This document shows, one piece after another, positions 8,519-16,860 of a stretch of DNA of 64,000 nucleotides (positions are counted from its first letter, which is position 1; every line of letters begins with the position of its first letter). The notes beneath the pieces were generated by a model. It saw only the letters and a list, made by a program, of their open reading frames with translations, had not been told where the DNA came from and made no database searches. Made by a program: the position numbers and the translations under genes. This DNA comes from Holophagales bacterium (GTDB lineage Bacteria > Acidobacteriota > Thermoanaerobaculia > UBA5066): contig JADKBZ010000009.1 of assembly GCA_016714815.1 (NCBI GenBank), positions 62,001 through 126,000 of the forward strand, read 5' to 3'.

Positions 8519-11143
8519 GTGATTCGCGCACTCGCCTGCTCGGTGCTCCTCGCGGCGGCCCCCGCCTTCGCGGCCGTCGAGCCGGTCCTCGTCGCCTCCG
8601 GACTCTCGGCCCCGCTCCGGGTCACGGCTCCCGCGGGAGACTTCCAGCGGCTCTTCGTCGTCGAGCAGGGGGGGAAGGTCCGGGTCGTGAAGGACGGGAT
8701 CCTCCTCGGATCGAGCTTCCTCGACCTCTCGGGCCGGATCAGCTCCGGGGGCGAGCGGGGCCTCCTCGGCCTGGCGTTCCACCCCGAGTACCGGAGGAAC
8801 GGCCGCTTCTTCGCGAGCTACACCGACCCGCTCGGAAACTCCGTCGTCTCCGAGTTCACGGTCTCGTCGAACTCCGACTTCGCCAACCCCGGGAGCGAGA
8901 GGGTCCTCCTCCGCCAGACGCAGCCCTTCTCGAATCACAACGGCGGCCACCTCGCCTTCTCGCCGATCGACGGAAGCCTCTACCTCGGCTTCGGCGACGG
9001 CGGGAGCGGCGGCGACCCGCAGAACCTCGCGCAGAACGACGGAACCTGGCTCGGGAAGATCCTGCGGATCGACGTGGACGCGCGGGACGCAGGGAAGGCC
9101 TACGCCGTCCCGGACGACAACCCGTTCGCGGGGCGGACGAATCCCCTCCCGGAGATCTGGGCGAAGGGGCTCCGGAACCCGTGGCGCTTCTCGTTCGACC
9201 GGCTGAACGGGGACCTCTGGATCGGCGACGTGGGGCAGGGCTCCTGGGAGGAGGTCGACTGGCAGGGCGCTTCGTCGAAGGGCGGCGAGAACTACGGCTG
9301 GCGGCGGATGGAGGGGAGCCGCTGCTACGACCCGGCCACCGGATGCCAGACCGGGTCCCTGACGCTCCCGATCGTGGAGTACGCGCACGCAGCGAATCCC
9401 CCGCGCTGCTCCGTGACGGGGGGCGTCGTGGCGCGCGGCGCGTCGGTCCCCGAGATCGCCGGGCGCTACCTGTTCGCCGACTACTGCTCGGGGGAGCTCT
9501 TCAGCGTTCGCCGGCTGGGGCGCGAGGCGATCGACGCGCGCAACCACCGGGCGGAGTGGGTGCCGGCCGGGGGGAGGTCGATCGCGAGCGTGACCGACAT
9601 CGGGGAGGACGCGCGCGGGGACGTCTACGTGACGGATTCGGCCGGGGGCGAGGTCTTCCGGCTGGCGACGACGACCCCGTCGGCGGTGCGCCTCGTCCCG
9701 ATCGTCCTCGACGCGACCGGCCGGGGGGATTCCCGCTTCCTGACCGAGCTCGTCGTCGCGAACCGCGGCGCGAGCACGGCCACGATCCGTGCGACCTACA
9801 CGCCGGCCGCGATCTTCGGAGGAGCCGGGGGCGGGACGGTGTCGGAGCTGATCGGCCGCGGTCAGCAGAAGAGCTGGTCCGACGCCCTCGCGTGGCTCCG
9901 GTTCAAGGGGCTCGAGATCCCCGACGCCTCGCAGGGCTCGCAGGGAGGGACGCTTCGGGTCGAGCTGACGGGCCTCGTCGCCGCCACCGACGGCGTCGTC
10001 CTCGCGCGGACGACGACCCCGTCCGGGTCGGGGCGCGCGGGGCTCTCCACGCCCGCGCCCCGGGCGCAGGACCTCGTGGCCGAGACGGCCGTCCTCTACG
10101 GCCTCCGGGAGACGGCGACCGACCGGACGAACCTCGCGCTCCTGTCGGGCGCGACGTCCGGGGCGACGCTGCTCCGGGTCACCCTCTTCTCCGGCGGACG
10201 GACGTTCGTCCTCCCCGAGACGGTCCGGCTCGAGCCGGGGGCGTGGGTCCAGCTCGATTCCGTCCTCTCCCGCGCCGGCTTTGCCGGCGGCTGGGCGGTC
10301 GTCGAGCGGATCGCGGGCCCCGGACCCTTCTGGGCCTACGCCGTCTTCAACGACAACGTCACGAGCGACGGCTCCTACGTCGCGCCCGTCCTGCCGGTGC
10401 GCCCCGTCGCGACCCAGGTCGTCCCCGTCGTCGTCGAGACGACGGGCTTCGAGAGCGAGCTCGTCCTGGCGAACCCTGGGACCTCTTCCGTCACGGCGCG
10501 CCTCCTCTGGGTCGAGTCGCTCGCCGCCGCCACGCCGCGCCGATTCGTCGCGGCCGAGGCGCTCGCCGCGGGGGAGCAGAAGATCCTGACCGGGTTCGTC
10601 GATCGCCTCCGGTCGAAGGGCCTCCCGGTCGGCGGGCGTGGCGGCTCGTACGCCGGGGCGCTCTTCGTGACGTTCGAGAACGCCTCGGGGCGCGCGGTCC
10701 AGGGGTACGCCGGGGCGAGGACCGCCTCGCCGGCCCCCGGCGGCGGCGCCTACGGGCTCTTCACTCCGGGCGTGACGGCCGACGATCTCGCCTGGCGCGA
10801 GGCCTGGCTCTTCGGCCTGCGGCAGGACGAGTCCGTGAGGACGAACCTCGCGCTCGTGAACGCCGATCCGGACGGAGGAGCGGTCACGCTCCGTTACGAG
10901 GTGTTCGAAGGGACCGCCGGGCGGAAGGTCGGGACGTCGCGCGATCTCGTCCTCGGGCCGGGGGAGTGGGTCCAGGTGGACCGCGTCCTCAGGGACTTCG
11001 CGCTCCGGGACGGCTACGTGCGGGTCCTCCGCGTGTCGGGCAGCGAGCGCTTCCTCGCGTACGCCGTCGTCAACGACGGTCCGGTCCCTGGCGGGGCCGG
11101 GACGCACGACGGCAGCTTCGTCCCGATGGAGGCGGCGGAGTAG
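8519..11143 (+). CDS. Secreted PQQ-type sugar dehydrogenase beta-propeller with two C-terminal repeats
   Basis: The protein (874 residues from GTG 8519; GTG 8513 is an alternative but abuts the GGGGGAGG) has a signal peptide ending PAFA. Residues about 20-385 are a GSDH/aldose sugar dehydrogenase propeller: RLFVVEQGGKVRVVKDG, GERGLLGLAFHPEY, NHNGGHLAFSPIDG, LGFGDGGSGGDPQNLAQND, GLRNPWRFSFDRLNGDLWIG. Members oxidise aldoses with PQQ in the periplasm. After the propeller come two copies (about 387-630 and 631-874) of a beta-rich module that starts LVPIVLDATG or VVPVVVETTG and ends AYAVFNDNVTSDGSYV or AYAVVNDGP...DGSFVPM. The same module ends two other secreted proteins of this window. Whether the enzyme domain is active is not shown by sequence alone. 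Confidence 0.85.
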   Translation: MIRALACSVLLAAAPAFAAVEPVLVASGLSAPLRVTAPAGDFQRLFVVEQGGKVRVVKDGILLGSSFLDLSGRISSGGERGLLGLAFHPEYRRNGRFFASYTDPLGNSVVSEFTVSSNSDFANPGSERVLLRQTQPFSNHNGGHLAFSPIDGSLYLGFGDGGSGGDPQNLAQNDGTWLGKILRIDVDARDAGKAYAVPDDNPFAGRTNPLPEIWAKGLRNPWRFSFDRLNGDLWIGDVGQGSWEEVDWQGASSKGGENYGWRRMEGSRCYDPATGCQTGSLTLPIVEYAHAANPPRCSVTGGVVARGASVPEIAGRYLFADYCSGELFSVRRLGREAIDARNHRAEWVPAGGRSIASVTDIGEDARGDVYVTDSAGGEVFRLATTTPSAVRLVPIVLDATGRGDSRFLTELVVANRGASTATIRATYTPAAIFGGAGGGTVSELIGRGQQKSWSDALAWLRFKGLEIPDASQGSQGGTLRVELTGLVAATDGVVLARTTTPSGSGRAGLSTPAPRAQDLVAETAVLYGLRETATDRTNLALLSGATSGATLLRVTLFSGGRTFVLPETVRLEPGAWVQLDSVLSRAGFAGGWAVVERIAGPGPFWAYAVFNDNVTSDGSYVAPVLPVRPVATQVVPVVVETTGFESELVLANPGTSSVTARLLWVESLAAATPRRFVAAEALAAGEQKILTGFVDRLRSKGLPVGGRGGSYAGALFVTFENASGRAVQGYAGARTASPAPGGGAYGLFTPGVTADDLAWREAWLFGLRQDESVRTNLALVNADPDGGAVTLRYEVFEGTAGRKVGTSRDLVLGPGEWVQVDRVLRDFALRDGYVRVLRVSGSERFLAYAVVNDGPVPGGAGTHDGSFVPMEAAE

Positions 11144-11150
11144 GACGGCG

Positions 11151-11537
11151 TCAGCCGTCGCCGAGGGAGAACGCGGCCTCCACGTCCTGCGATGCGAGGA
11201 AGAAGCAGGAGCGGGGGATGTCGACGAAGTCTTCCTGCAGCTGCAGGAGCCGGTCGACCCGCCGCTTCGGCCCCGGCAGGTCGAGGGCCTCGAAGAACTC
11301 CGGGGCGCTCCCGGAGAAGTGGATCTCGGCGAGGCCGTCGAAGGGGGCCGCCGAGCCGCGTTGAAGCTGCCATTCGGCGTTCGGCCCGACGACGAGGGCG
11401 GCGCTCAGCTCGACGCGGACGGCGCCGATCTCGGCGCTCAGGGAGACGATCTCCTCGCTGTACTCCTGCCACCTGCGGCGGAAGTCCACGACGGTCAGCT
11501 CGGGGCGGCGGCGGACGCACTGAACCCACTTGAGCAT
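11151..11537 (-). CDS. EthD-like ferredoxin-fold (dimeric alpha-beta barrel) protein
   Basis: The 128-residue protein begins MLKWVQCVRRRPELTVVDF, matching the start of EthD-domain proteins (short beta strand, then a CVRRRP-type turn and a helix with F-x3-W), and carries a later strand FDGLAEIHFSG. EthD proteins are small dimeric barrels often linked to oxidation or degradation of organic compounds; no substrate is indicated. AGGAGG lies 6 nt before the ATG at 11537; an adjacent ATG at 11540 is possible. It follows the symporter gene on the same strand by about 100 bp and converges with the dehydrogenase gene with only 7 bp between stops. Confidence 0.65.
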   Translation of the reverse strand: MLKWVQCVRRRPELTVVDFRRRWQEYSEEIVSLSAEIGAVRVELSAALVVGPNAEWQLQRGSAAPFDGLAEIHFSGSAPEFFEALDLPGPKRRVDRLLQLQEDFVDIPRSCFFLASQDVEAAFSLGDG

Positions 11538-11638
11538 CATCGGCCTCCTGCGGAAGGAAGTCCGGGCTCCGGAATCATAGCGACAGGGAGCGCGTCGGGC
11601 CCACCGGCCCGGTCTGGGTTGCCCGGAGGGCTCCCGGC

Positions 11639-13408
11639 TCAGCTCTTCAGGTTCCTGAGGACCCCCGCGAAGCAGACGCCGGCGAGCGCGAGAAGACCCA
11701 GCCCGGCAGCCGTCTCCCCGAGGACGACCTTCCCGATGCCGAAGAGCGCCGCGTAGACGAGGACGACCGCCAGGCCCCAGTTCACGAAGGAGAGGGCGCC
11801 GCCCGGAATCTGCTCCCGGCCGAAGCCCATGGCCTTCGAGACCCGCGCCCAGCCCGGGCCGCCCGGCCGGACGCGCTCGTAGAACGAGTGGAGCTTCTCG
11901 TCGGGCTCCGGCTTCGTCAGGAACGTCACCGTGACCCAGACGAGGGTCGAGAGGACGACGGTGACGAGCATCGTCTTCGCCTGGATCTCGAACTCGGCCC
12001 CCGGACCGGCCGCGACGATTCCGGGACGCTTCCACCACCACATCGCGCCGAGCGAAAAGACCATCGAGGCGGCCATCGCGGAGATTTCGCTCCAGGCGTT
12101 GATCCGCCACCAGTACCAGCGGAGGATGAGGACGAGCCCCGTCCCGCTCCCGAGCGCCAGGAGGAAGAGCCACGCCTCGGCGATCGTCCCGAGGTTGAGC
12201 GTGACGACGATCGAGGCGAGGAAGAGGAAGACGGTCGTCAGGCGCGCGGCGAGGACGTAGTGCTTCTCGCTCGCGTCCTTCTTCAGGAAGCGCTTGTAGA
12301 CGTCGTTGACGAGGTAGCTCGCCCCCCAGTTCAGGTGCGTGCCGATCGTCGACATGTAGGCCGCCGCGAAGCCGGCGAGGAGAAACCCCCTCCAGCCCGA
12401 CGGGAGGAGGTCGACCATCGCCTGGACGTAGGCCGCCTCGACGTCCTTCTTCCCGGCGATCTCGACGCCTCCCGGGTAGAGGAGGACGGTGCAGAGACCG
12501 GTGATGATCCAGGGCCAGGGGCGGAGCGCGTAGTGGCCGACGTTGAAGAAGAGCGTCGCGAGGATCCCGTCCCGCTCCGTCTTCGCCGAGAAGATCCGCT
12601 GCGCCACGTATCCGCCGCCGCCGGGCTCCGCTCCCGGGTACCAGGCAGCCCACCACTGGACGGCGAGGAAGGTGAAGAGGGCGATCGCCGGCATCCACGG
12701 GGATCCGGCCGGAGGGACGACGGAGAGCGCGGCGTCGAGCGAGCCGAAGTGCGCGGCGAGCCCCGTCTTCAGGGCGCCCATCCCGCCGACCGCGCGGACC
12801 GCGTAGACCGCCAGGACGATGACGGCCGTCATCTTGATGACGAGCTGGACGAGGTCGGTCCAGAGGACGGCCCACATGCCGGCCGCGGCCGAGTAGGCGA
12901 CGGTGATGACGAAGCAGATGCCGACTGCCCAGACCGGCGGGATCCCCATCGCGATGCCGAGGATCTTCACCATGGCGAGCGTCACCCAGCCCATGATGAT
13001 CAGGTTGATCGGGAGGGCCAGGTAGAGCGCGCGGAAGCCGCGGAGGAACGTCGCAGGCCGGCCCGCGTAGCGGATCTCGGCGAACTCCACGTCGGTCATC
13101 ACCTTCGCGCGCCGCCAGAGCCGGGCGTAGAGGAACACGGTGAGCGTGCCGCTCATGACCATGTTCCACCAGAGCCAGTTGCCGGCGACGCCGTGCCTGG
13201 CGACGAGCCCCGTCACGACGAGCGGTGTGTCGGCGGCAAAAGTGGTGGCGATCATCGCGGAGCCCGCGAGCCACCACGAGACGGAGCGGCCCGCCACGAA
13301 GTACTCCTCGAGCGATTCGCCGCCCTTCTTCGTGAATTTGAGGCCGATTCCGATCGACAGCGCGAAGTAGGCGAGGACGATTCCCCAGTCGAGAAGCGAC
13401 AGGCTCAT
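11639..13408 (-). CDS. Sodium:solute symporter family protein (SSS)
   Basis: The 589-residue polytopic protein begins MSLSLLDWGIVLAYFALSIG and has about 13-14 hydrophobic segments. Family features include the early GGESLEEYFVAGRSVSWWL stretch (core GR-x3-W after the first helix), TTFAADTPLVVTGL, and MSTIGTHLNWGASYLVND in the region of the conserved sodium site. These carriers import sugars, amino acids or other solutes with Na+. The substrate is not evident; the unusually long version with several Trp residues resembles the SSS group widespread in Acidobacteria and Bacteroidetes. No SD is visible; TAAGAT sits 11 nt upstream of the ATG at 13408. Confidence 0.9.
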   Translation of the reverse strand: MSLSLLDWGIVLAYFALSIGIGLKFTKKGGESLEEYFVAGRSVSWWLAGSAMIATTFAADTPLVVTGLVARHGVAGNWLWWNMVMSGTLTVFLYARLWRRAKVMTDVEFAEIRYAGRPATFLRGFRALYLALPINLIIMGWVTLAMVKILGIAMGIPPVWAVGICFVITVAYSAAAGMWAVLWTDLVQLVIKMTAVIVLAVYAVRAVGGMGALKTGLAAHFGSLDAALSVVPPAGSPWMPAIALFTFLAVQWWAAWYPGAEPGGGGYVAQRIFSAKTERDGILATLFFNVGHYALRPWPWIITGLCTVLLYPGGVEIAGKKDVEAAYVQAMVDLLPSGWRGFLLAGFAAAYMSTIGTHLNWGASYLVNDVYKRFLKKDASEKHYVLAARLTTVFLFLASIVVTLNLGTIAEAWLFLLALGSGTGLVLILRWYWWRINAWSEISAMAASMVFSLGAMWWWKRPGIVAAGPGAEFEIQAKTMLVTVVLSTLVWVTVTFLTKPEPDEKLHSFYERVRPGGPGWARVSKAMGFGREQIPGGALSFVNWGLAVVLVYAALFGIGKVVLGETAAGLGLLALAGVCFAGVLRNLKS

Positions 13409-13430
13409 TTCGGTCGGGCATCTTAGCGGC

Positions 13431-13446
13431 TGGACGGGCGTTTGCA
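13431..13446 (+). promoter_or_regulatory. Weak sigma-54-like site upstream of the EIIA gene
   Basis: TGGACGGGCGTTTGCA has GG and GC at the -24/-12 spacing and a good TTGCA half, but the first half deviates from TGGCACG. It lies 57 nt before the ATG at 13504. EIIA-Ntr proteins are functionally tied to RpoN elsewhere, which makes the match worth noting. Confidence 0.3.
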
Positions 13447-13503
13447 CTTGCCTCTCTCGCGTGGCGGCCGGATCATCCTCGGCGTGAAGGAGCCTCAGAG
13501 CCG

Positions 13504-13977
13504 ATGCGGGAGCTGGCTGTCGAGACCAGTCTCTCGGCGATCCTGGCGCGCGGAAACGTAGAGGCCGGCTTCCGCGCCGCGAGCCCGGAAGACGCCGTCG
13601 ACCAGCTCCTCCGGCCGGTCCTCCTGGCGGAGGGCTTCTCTCCCGAGGCCGCCGGCGCGGCGCTGTCGGGAATCCGGAACCGCGAGCGTTCCGGCTCGAC
13701 GGCGTTCGGCGCGGTCGCCCTCCCCCACGCGCGGGTCGGAGGCCTCGGACGGATCGTCGCCGCGCTCGGCGCCAACGCCTCGGGCGTCTACGATTCGGGC
13801 CCGTCCGGAGTCCGGGTCGTCCTCGCGTTCGCGTCGCCCGCCTCGGCGACCGTTCCGCACCTCCAGTTCCTCGCCCAGGTCGCGCGCCTCCTGCGCCAGG
13901 AGGAGACCGTCGCGGCCCTGCTCGGCGCGACGGATCCGGCGGGCCTCCTCGAGGCGATCCGCCGCCGGGAGCGCTGA
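13504..13977 (+). CDS. PTS EIIA-like protein (fructose/PtsN type)
   Basis: The 157-residue protein matches the EIIA-2 fold: MRELAVETSLSAILARG opening, then ERSGSTAFGAVALPHARVGG with the phosphorylatable histidine expected at His75 (LPHAR), and a C-terminal helix region HLQFLAQVARLLRQEE. Isolated EIIA proteins of this type usually act in regulatory phosphorelays (EIIA-Ntr) rather than sugar uptake; no EI, HPr or permease gene is nearby, which supports that reading but does not prove it. AAGGAG lies 11 nt before the ATG. The YfhO-like gene starts 7 bp after the stop, so the two are probably co-transcribed. Confidence 0.8.
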   Translation: MRELAVETSLSAILARGNVEAGFRAASPEDAVDQLLRPVLLAEGFSPEAAGAALSGIRNRERSGSTAFGAVALPHARVGGLGRIVAALGANASGVYDSGPSGVRVVLAFASPASATVPHLQFLAQVARLLRQEETVAALLGATDPAGLLEAIRRRER

Positions 13978-13983
13978 GCCGCC

Positions 13984-15987
13984 GTGCCGGACGCACCCCG
14001 TCGCGCCGCCCGGCTCGTCTCGTGGGCCGGGGCGCTCCTGGCGGCGGGGCTTCTTGCCGGTCTGTCGCTCGGGATGCACCGCGGCCTCCTCCTCTCGGAC
14101 GGGATCCGCGGCCACTTCTGGCCCTGGGCGCCTTCGGCCGGGCGCCCCTCGCTCACCGCTTCCGCGGCCGCGCTGTCAGACCCCGTCTGGCAGTTCGTTC
14201 CGTGGATCGAGCTGGCCCGTTCCGAGCTCCGGGCGGGGCGCCTCCCGCTCTGGAACCCGCACCAGGAGGCGGGGCAGCCCCTCCTGGGGAACGCGCAGTC
14301 CGCCCTCTGCTCGCCCCTTCTCTGGCCGGCGCTGGCGCTGCCGCTCTTTCCGGGCTGGAACCTCTCGCTCCTCCTTCGCCTCCTCGTCTCGGCGGCCGGC
14401 GGGTGGGCGCTGGCGAGAGAGTGCGGGCGCACCCGCGTCGCCGCGCTCCTCGCGGCCCTCGTCTGCTCCCTCTCCGGCCCGTTCGTCGCGTGGCTCGAGC
14501 ACCCGCAGACGCTGACCGCCGCGGCCGTCCCGTGGCTTCTGCTCGCGGTGCGCCGGTCGGTCCGCGCGGAAGGGGCGGGCCGGATCGCCGCCGTGGCGGC
14601 GGCGACGGCGCTCGTCCTGGCGGGCGGCCACCACGAGACGGCGCTGATGGCCGCCTTTCTGGCCGCCGCCCTTCTCGCGGCGGAATCAGCCGGCCTCCGC
14701 GACGCCGCCCGGCCGGTCGGAGGCGCTCTCCTCGGCGCGGGGCTGTCGGCGCCGTTCCTCCTGCCGTTCCTCGAGTACCTCCCGAGGAGCTCGGCCTGGG
14801 CGGGCGCCGATCGCCAGGTGGCGCTCCTGCCGCTCCGGGACCTCCTTCGCTTCCTCGTCCCCTCTCTGCCTGGCTCTCACCCGATCGAGGCGGCCGCCGG
14901 CCTGTCGCTCGCCGTTCTCCCGCTCGCGGCCGCCGGCGCCTGGGCCGGAAGGAGAGAGCGCCGGGAGAGGGCCCTTCTCGTCGTCGCCGCGCTCTTTCTC
15001 CTCGCGGCCTACGACAGCCCGCTGTCCAGGCTCCTCGCGTCGGGGACGCCGGTCCGCTGGAGCCGGACCCTTCTCCTCCTTCCCATCCCCGCCGCGCTCT
15101 TCGCCGCTCGCGGGCTCGACGAGCTGATCCGGAGGGTGAGGGGACCGGGCCGTGCCGTCGCGCCGGCACTCGCCTTCGCGATCGCGGCGGGGTGCGGGGC
15201 GGAGCTTCTCTCGGCGGCGCGCGGCGTCCACGCGGTGACGCCGCCGGAGGCCCGCCGGCTCGGGACGCCGATCCTCGACGCGATTTCCCGGGACCCTTCC
15301 GTCTTCCGGGTCCTGCCGCTCCACACCTTCCTTCCCGCGAACACGGCCACGGCGCTCGGGCTCGACGACCTGCGCGGCTACGACGCTCTCGCGGTGAAGG
15401 CGTTCCGGACCGAGAGGGAGAAGACGGGCCGGTTTCGGGGCGTCCCGACCCACACCGACGTCCTCGCGCCCTGGGACCTCGCTCCCGGCGGCGCCGAGCT
15501 CGACGCCTGGAACGTGAAGTACCTCCTTCTCCACCCGCAGTTCGCGTTCTCGGCGTCGATGCTGAACGAGAGGCTCGGGCTCGACCTCGTCGAGATCCGG
15601 TCCGGCCCGGACGGCAAGCTCCTCGAGAACCGCCGGTTCCGGCCGAGGGCGAGGGTCGAACGAAACGGGCGCGAGGAGGGAGAGGTCCGGATCGTCGAAC
15701 GGTCGCCCACCCGCTGGCTCTTCGACGTGGAGTCCGGCTCCGGGGGAACGCTCGTCGTCGCGAACGCGGGGTATCCCGGCTGGGAGGCGCGGGTGGAGGG
15801 CCGCCGGGTCGAGGTCGGCGGAGGCGTCGGCCGGAGGCAGGAGATTCCCGTCCCGGCGGGACGGCTCCGCGTCGAGCTCGCGTACCGGCCGCCGTCGCTG
15901 CGCCTCGGGCTCCTCCTGGCCGCCGTCTCGGGAGCGTTCCTCGCCCTTCTCGCGCTCGCCGGACGGCGGAGCGCTCAGCGCCGGTAG
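13984..15987 (+). CDS. YfhO-like polytopic membrane protein
   Basis: The 667-residue protein starts at GTG 13984 and has about 10-12 hydrophobic segments followed by a C-terminal soluble beta domain. Features of the YfhO/GT-C-like family are visible: LSDPVWQFVPWIELARSELR with the GRLPLWNPHQEAGQPLLGN stretch after helix 1, and a C-terminal DAWNVKYLLLHPQF plus VVANAGYPGWEARVEG. These proteins are thought to be membrane glycosyltransferase-like enzymes or lipoprotein/teichoic-acid modifiers; the exact reaction is unknown. Its last 13 bp overlap the convergent amidase gene. Confidence 0.75.
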   Translation: MPDAPRRAARLVSWAGALLAAGLLAGLSLGMHRGLLLSDGIRGHFWPWAPSAGRPSLTASAAALSDPVWQFVPWIELARSELRAGRLPLWNPHQEAGQPLLGNAQSALCSPLLWPALALPLFPGWNLSLLLRLLVSAAGGWALARECGRTRVAALLAALVCSLSGPFVAWLEHPQTLTAAAVPWLLLAVRRSVRAEGAGRIAAVAAATALVLAGGHHETALMAAFLAAALLAAESAGLRDAARPVGGALLGAGLSAPFLLPFLEYLPRSSAWAGADRQVALLPLRDLLRFLVPSLPGSHPIEAAAGLSLAVLPLAAAGAWAGRRERRERALLVVAALFLLAAYDSPLSRLLASGTPVRWSRTLLLLPIPAALFAARGLDELIRRVRGPGRAVAPALAFAIAAGCGAELLSAARGVHAVTPPEARRLGTPILDAISRDPSVFRVLPLHTFLPANTATALGLDDLRGYDALAVKAFRTEREKTGRFRGVPTHTDVLAPWDLAPGGAELDAWNVKYLLLHPQFAFSASMLNERLGLDLVEIRSGPDGKLLENRRFRPRARVERNGREEGEVRIVERSPTRWLFDVESGSGGTLVVANAGYPGWEARVEGRRVEVGGGVGRRQEIPVPAGRLRVELAYRPPSLRLGLLLAAVSGAFLALLALAGRRSAQRR

Positions 15988-16745
15988 CGGACCGGCCTCC
16001 GGTCCGCAAGGACCGGGAACTTCCGCCGCGCCTCGGCGACGACCTCCGCCGAGACCTCCGCGACGAGAACGGCCTCCTGCCCGGTCGCCGAGACGATCGT
16101 TTCGTCCCACGGGCCGATGAGCGCGGAGTCGCCGAGGTAGCGCAGCCCGTCTCCCTCTCCGACGCGGTTGACCCCGGCGACGTAGGCGAGGTTCTCCACG
16201 GCACGGGCTCTGAGGAGGAGGCTCCAGTGGTGGCGCCGCCGCTCGGGCCAGTTCGCGATCACGGCGTAGAGGTCGGTCTCCTCCGCCGCCAGGCGGAACG
16301 GTTCCGGGAAGCGGAGGTCGTAGCAGACGAGCGGCGTCACCCGGAGCCCTTCGACGCTCCACGTGACGACTTCGCCGCCGCTCCCCATCACCTTCTCCTC
16401 GCCCGCGAACGAGAAGGGGTGGATCTTCGTGTACCTCCGGACCGTCCCGTCGGGGGAGACGAGGAGCGCCCGGTTCACCGGAAGCGGCTCGGCCGCCTCG
16501 GCCACCCCGGCGAGGACGTGAAGGCCGAGGGCTGCGGCCCGCTCCTTCAGGAAGGTCTCCGTCGGGCCGCCTTCCGGCTGCGCGATCCGCCGCGCGTCCA
16601 TCGAGAAGCCCGTCGCGAACATCTCCGGCAGGATCGCGAGCCGCGCGCCCGAGGCGGCCGCCAGGTCGAGGAGGCGGCCGGCGCCGGCGTGGTTGGCGGC
16701 GACGTCCTCCCAGGCGAGGTCGAGCTGGAGAAGGGCGACTTTCAT
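15975..16745 (-). CDS. Nitrilase-superfamily omega-amidase (YafV-like)
   Basis: The 256-residue protein carries the complete carbon-nitrogen hydrolase triad: Glu41 (LPEMFATGFSMDA), Lys107 (RYTKIHPF) and Cys141 (VCYDLRFPEPF). The TGFSMDA signature after the glutamate and the overall length fit YafV/NIT2-type omega-amidases, which hydrolyse alpha-keto acid amides such as 2-oxoglutaramate. A cytoplasmic location is expected because no signal peptide is present. The ATG at 16745 has no SD, but GAGAAT lies 7 nt upstream, which may mean a leaderless transcript. Confidence 0.85.
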   Translation of the reverse strand: MKVALLQLDLAWEDVAANHAGAGRLLDLAAASGARLAILPEMFATGFSMDARRIAQPEGGPTETFLKERAAALGLHVLAGVAEAAEPLPVNRALLVSPDGTVRRYTKIHPFSFAGEEKVMGSGGEVVTWSVEGLRVTPLVCYDLRFPEPFRLAAEETDLYAVIANWPERRRHHWSLLLRARAVENLAYVAGVNRVGEGDGLRYLGDSALIGPWDETIVSATGQEAVLVAEVSAEVVAEARRKFPVLADRRPVRYRR

Positions 16746-16805
16746 CGGGCGGATTCTCTCGCGTTCCGTACGGGCGCCGGCGGAACCCGGGAACCGGATT
16801 CTGCG

Positions 16806-16835
16806 TTGACGTGCGCTCCCGACGGCGGCTACCCT
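16806..16835 (+). promoter_or_regulatory. Likely promoter of the NSS transporter operon
   Basis: TTGACG (16806-16811) and TACCCT (16830-16835) are spaced by 18 nt. Transcription would start near 16842, leaving a short leader with GAGGGGG before the ATG at 16861. Confidence 0.45.
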
Positions 16836-16860
16836 GCCGTCTCGAGCAAAGAGGGGGCCC

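Noticed and set aside
11144..11159. GACGGC/GCCGTC hairpin at the convergent ends of the dehydrogenase and EthD-like genes
   Set aside because: A 6-bp GC stem without a T tract is expected by chance in this composition.
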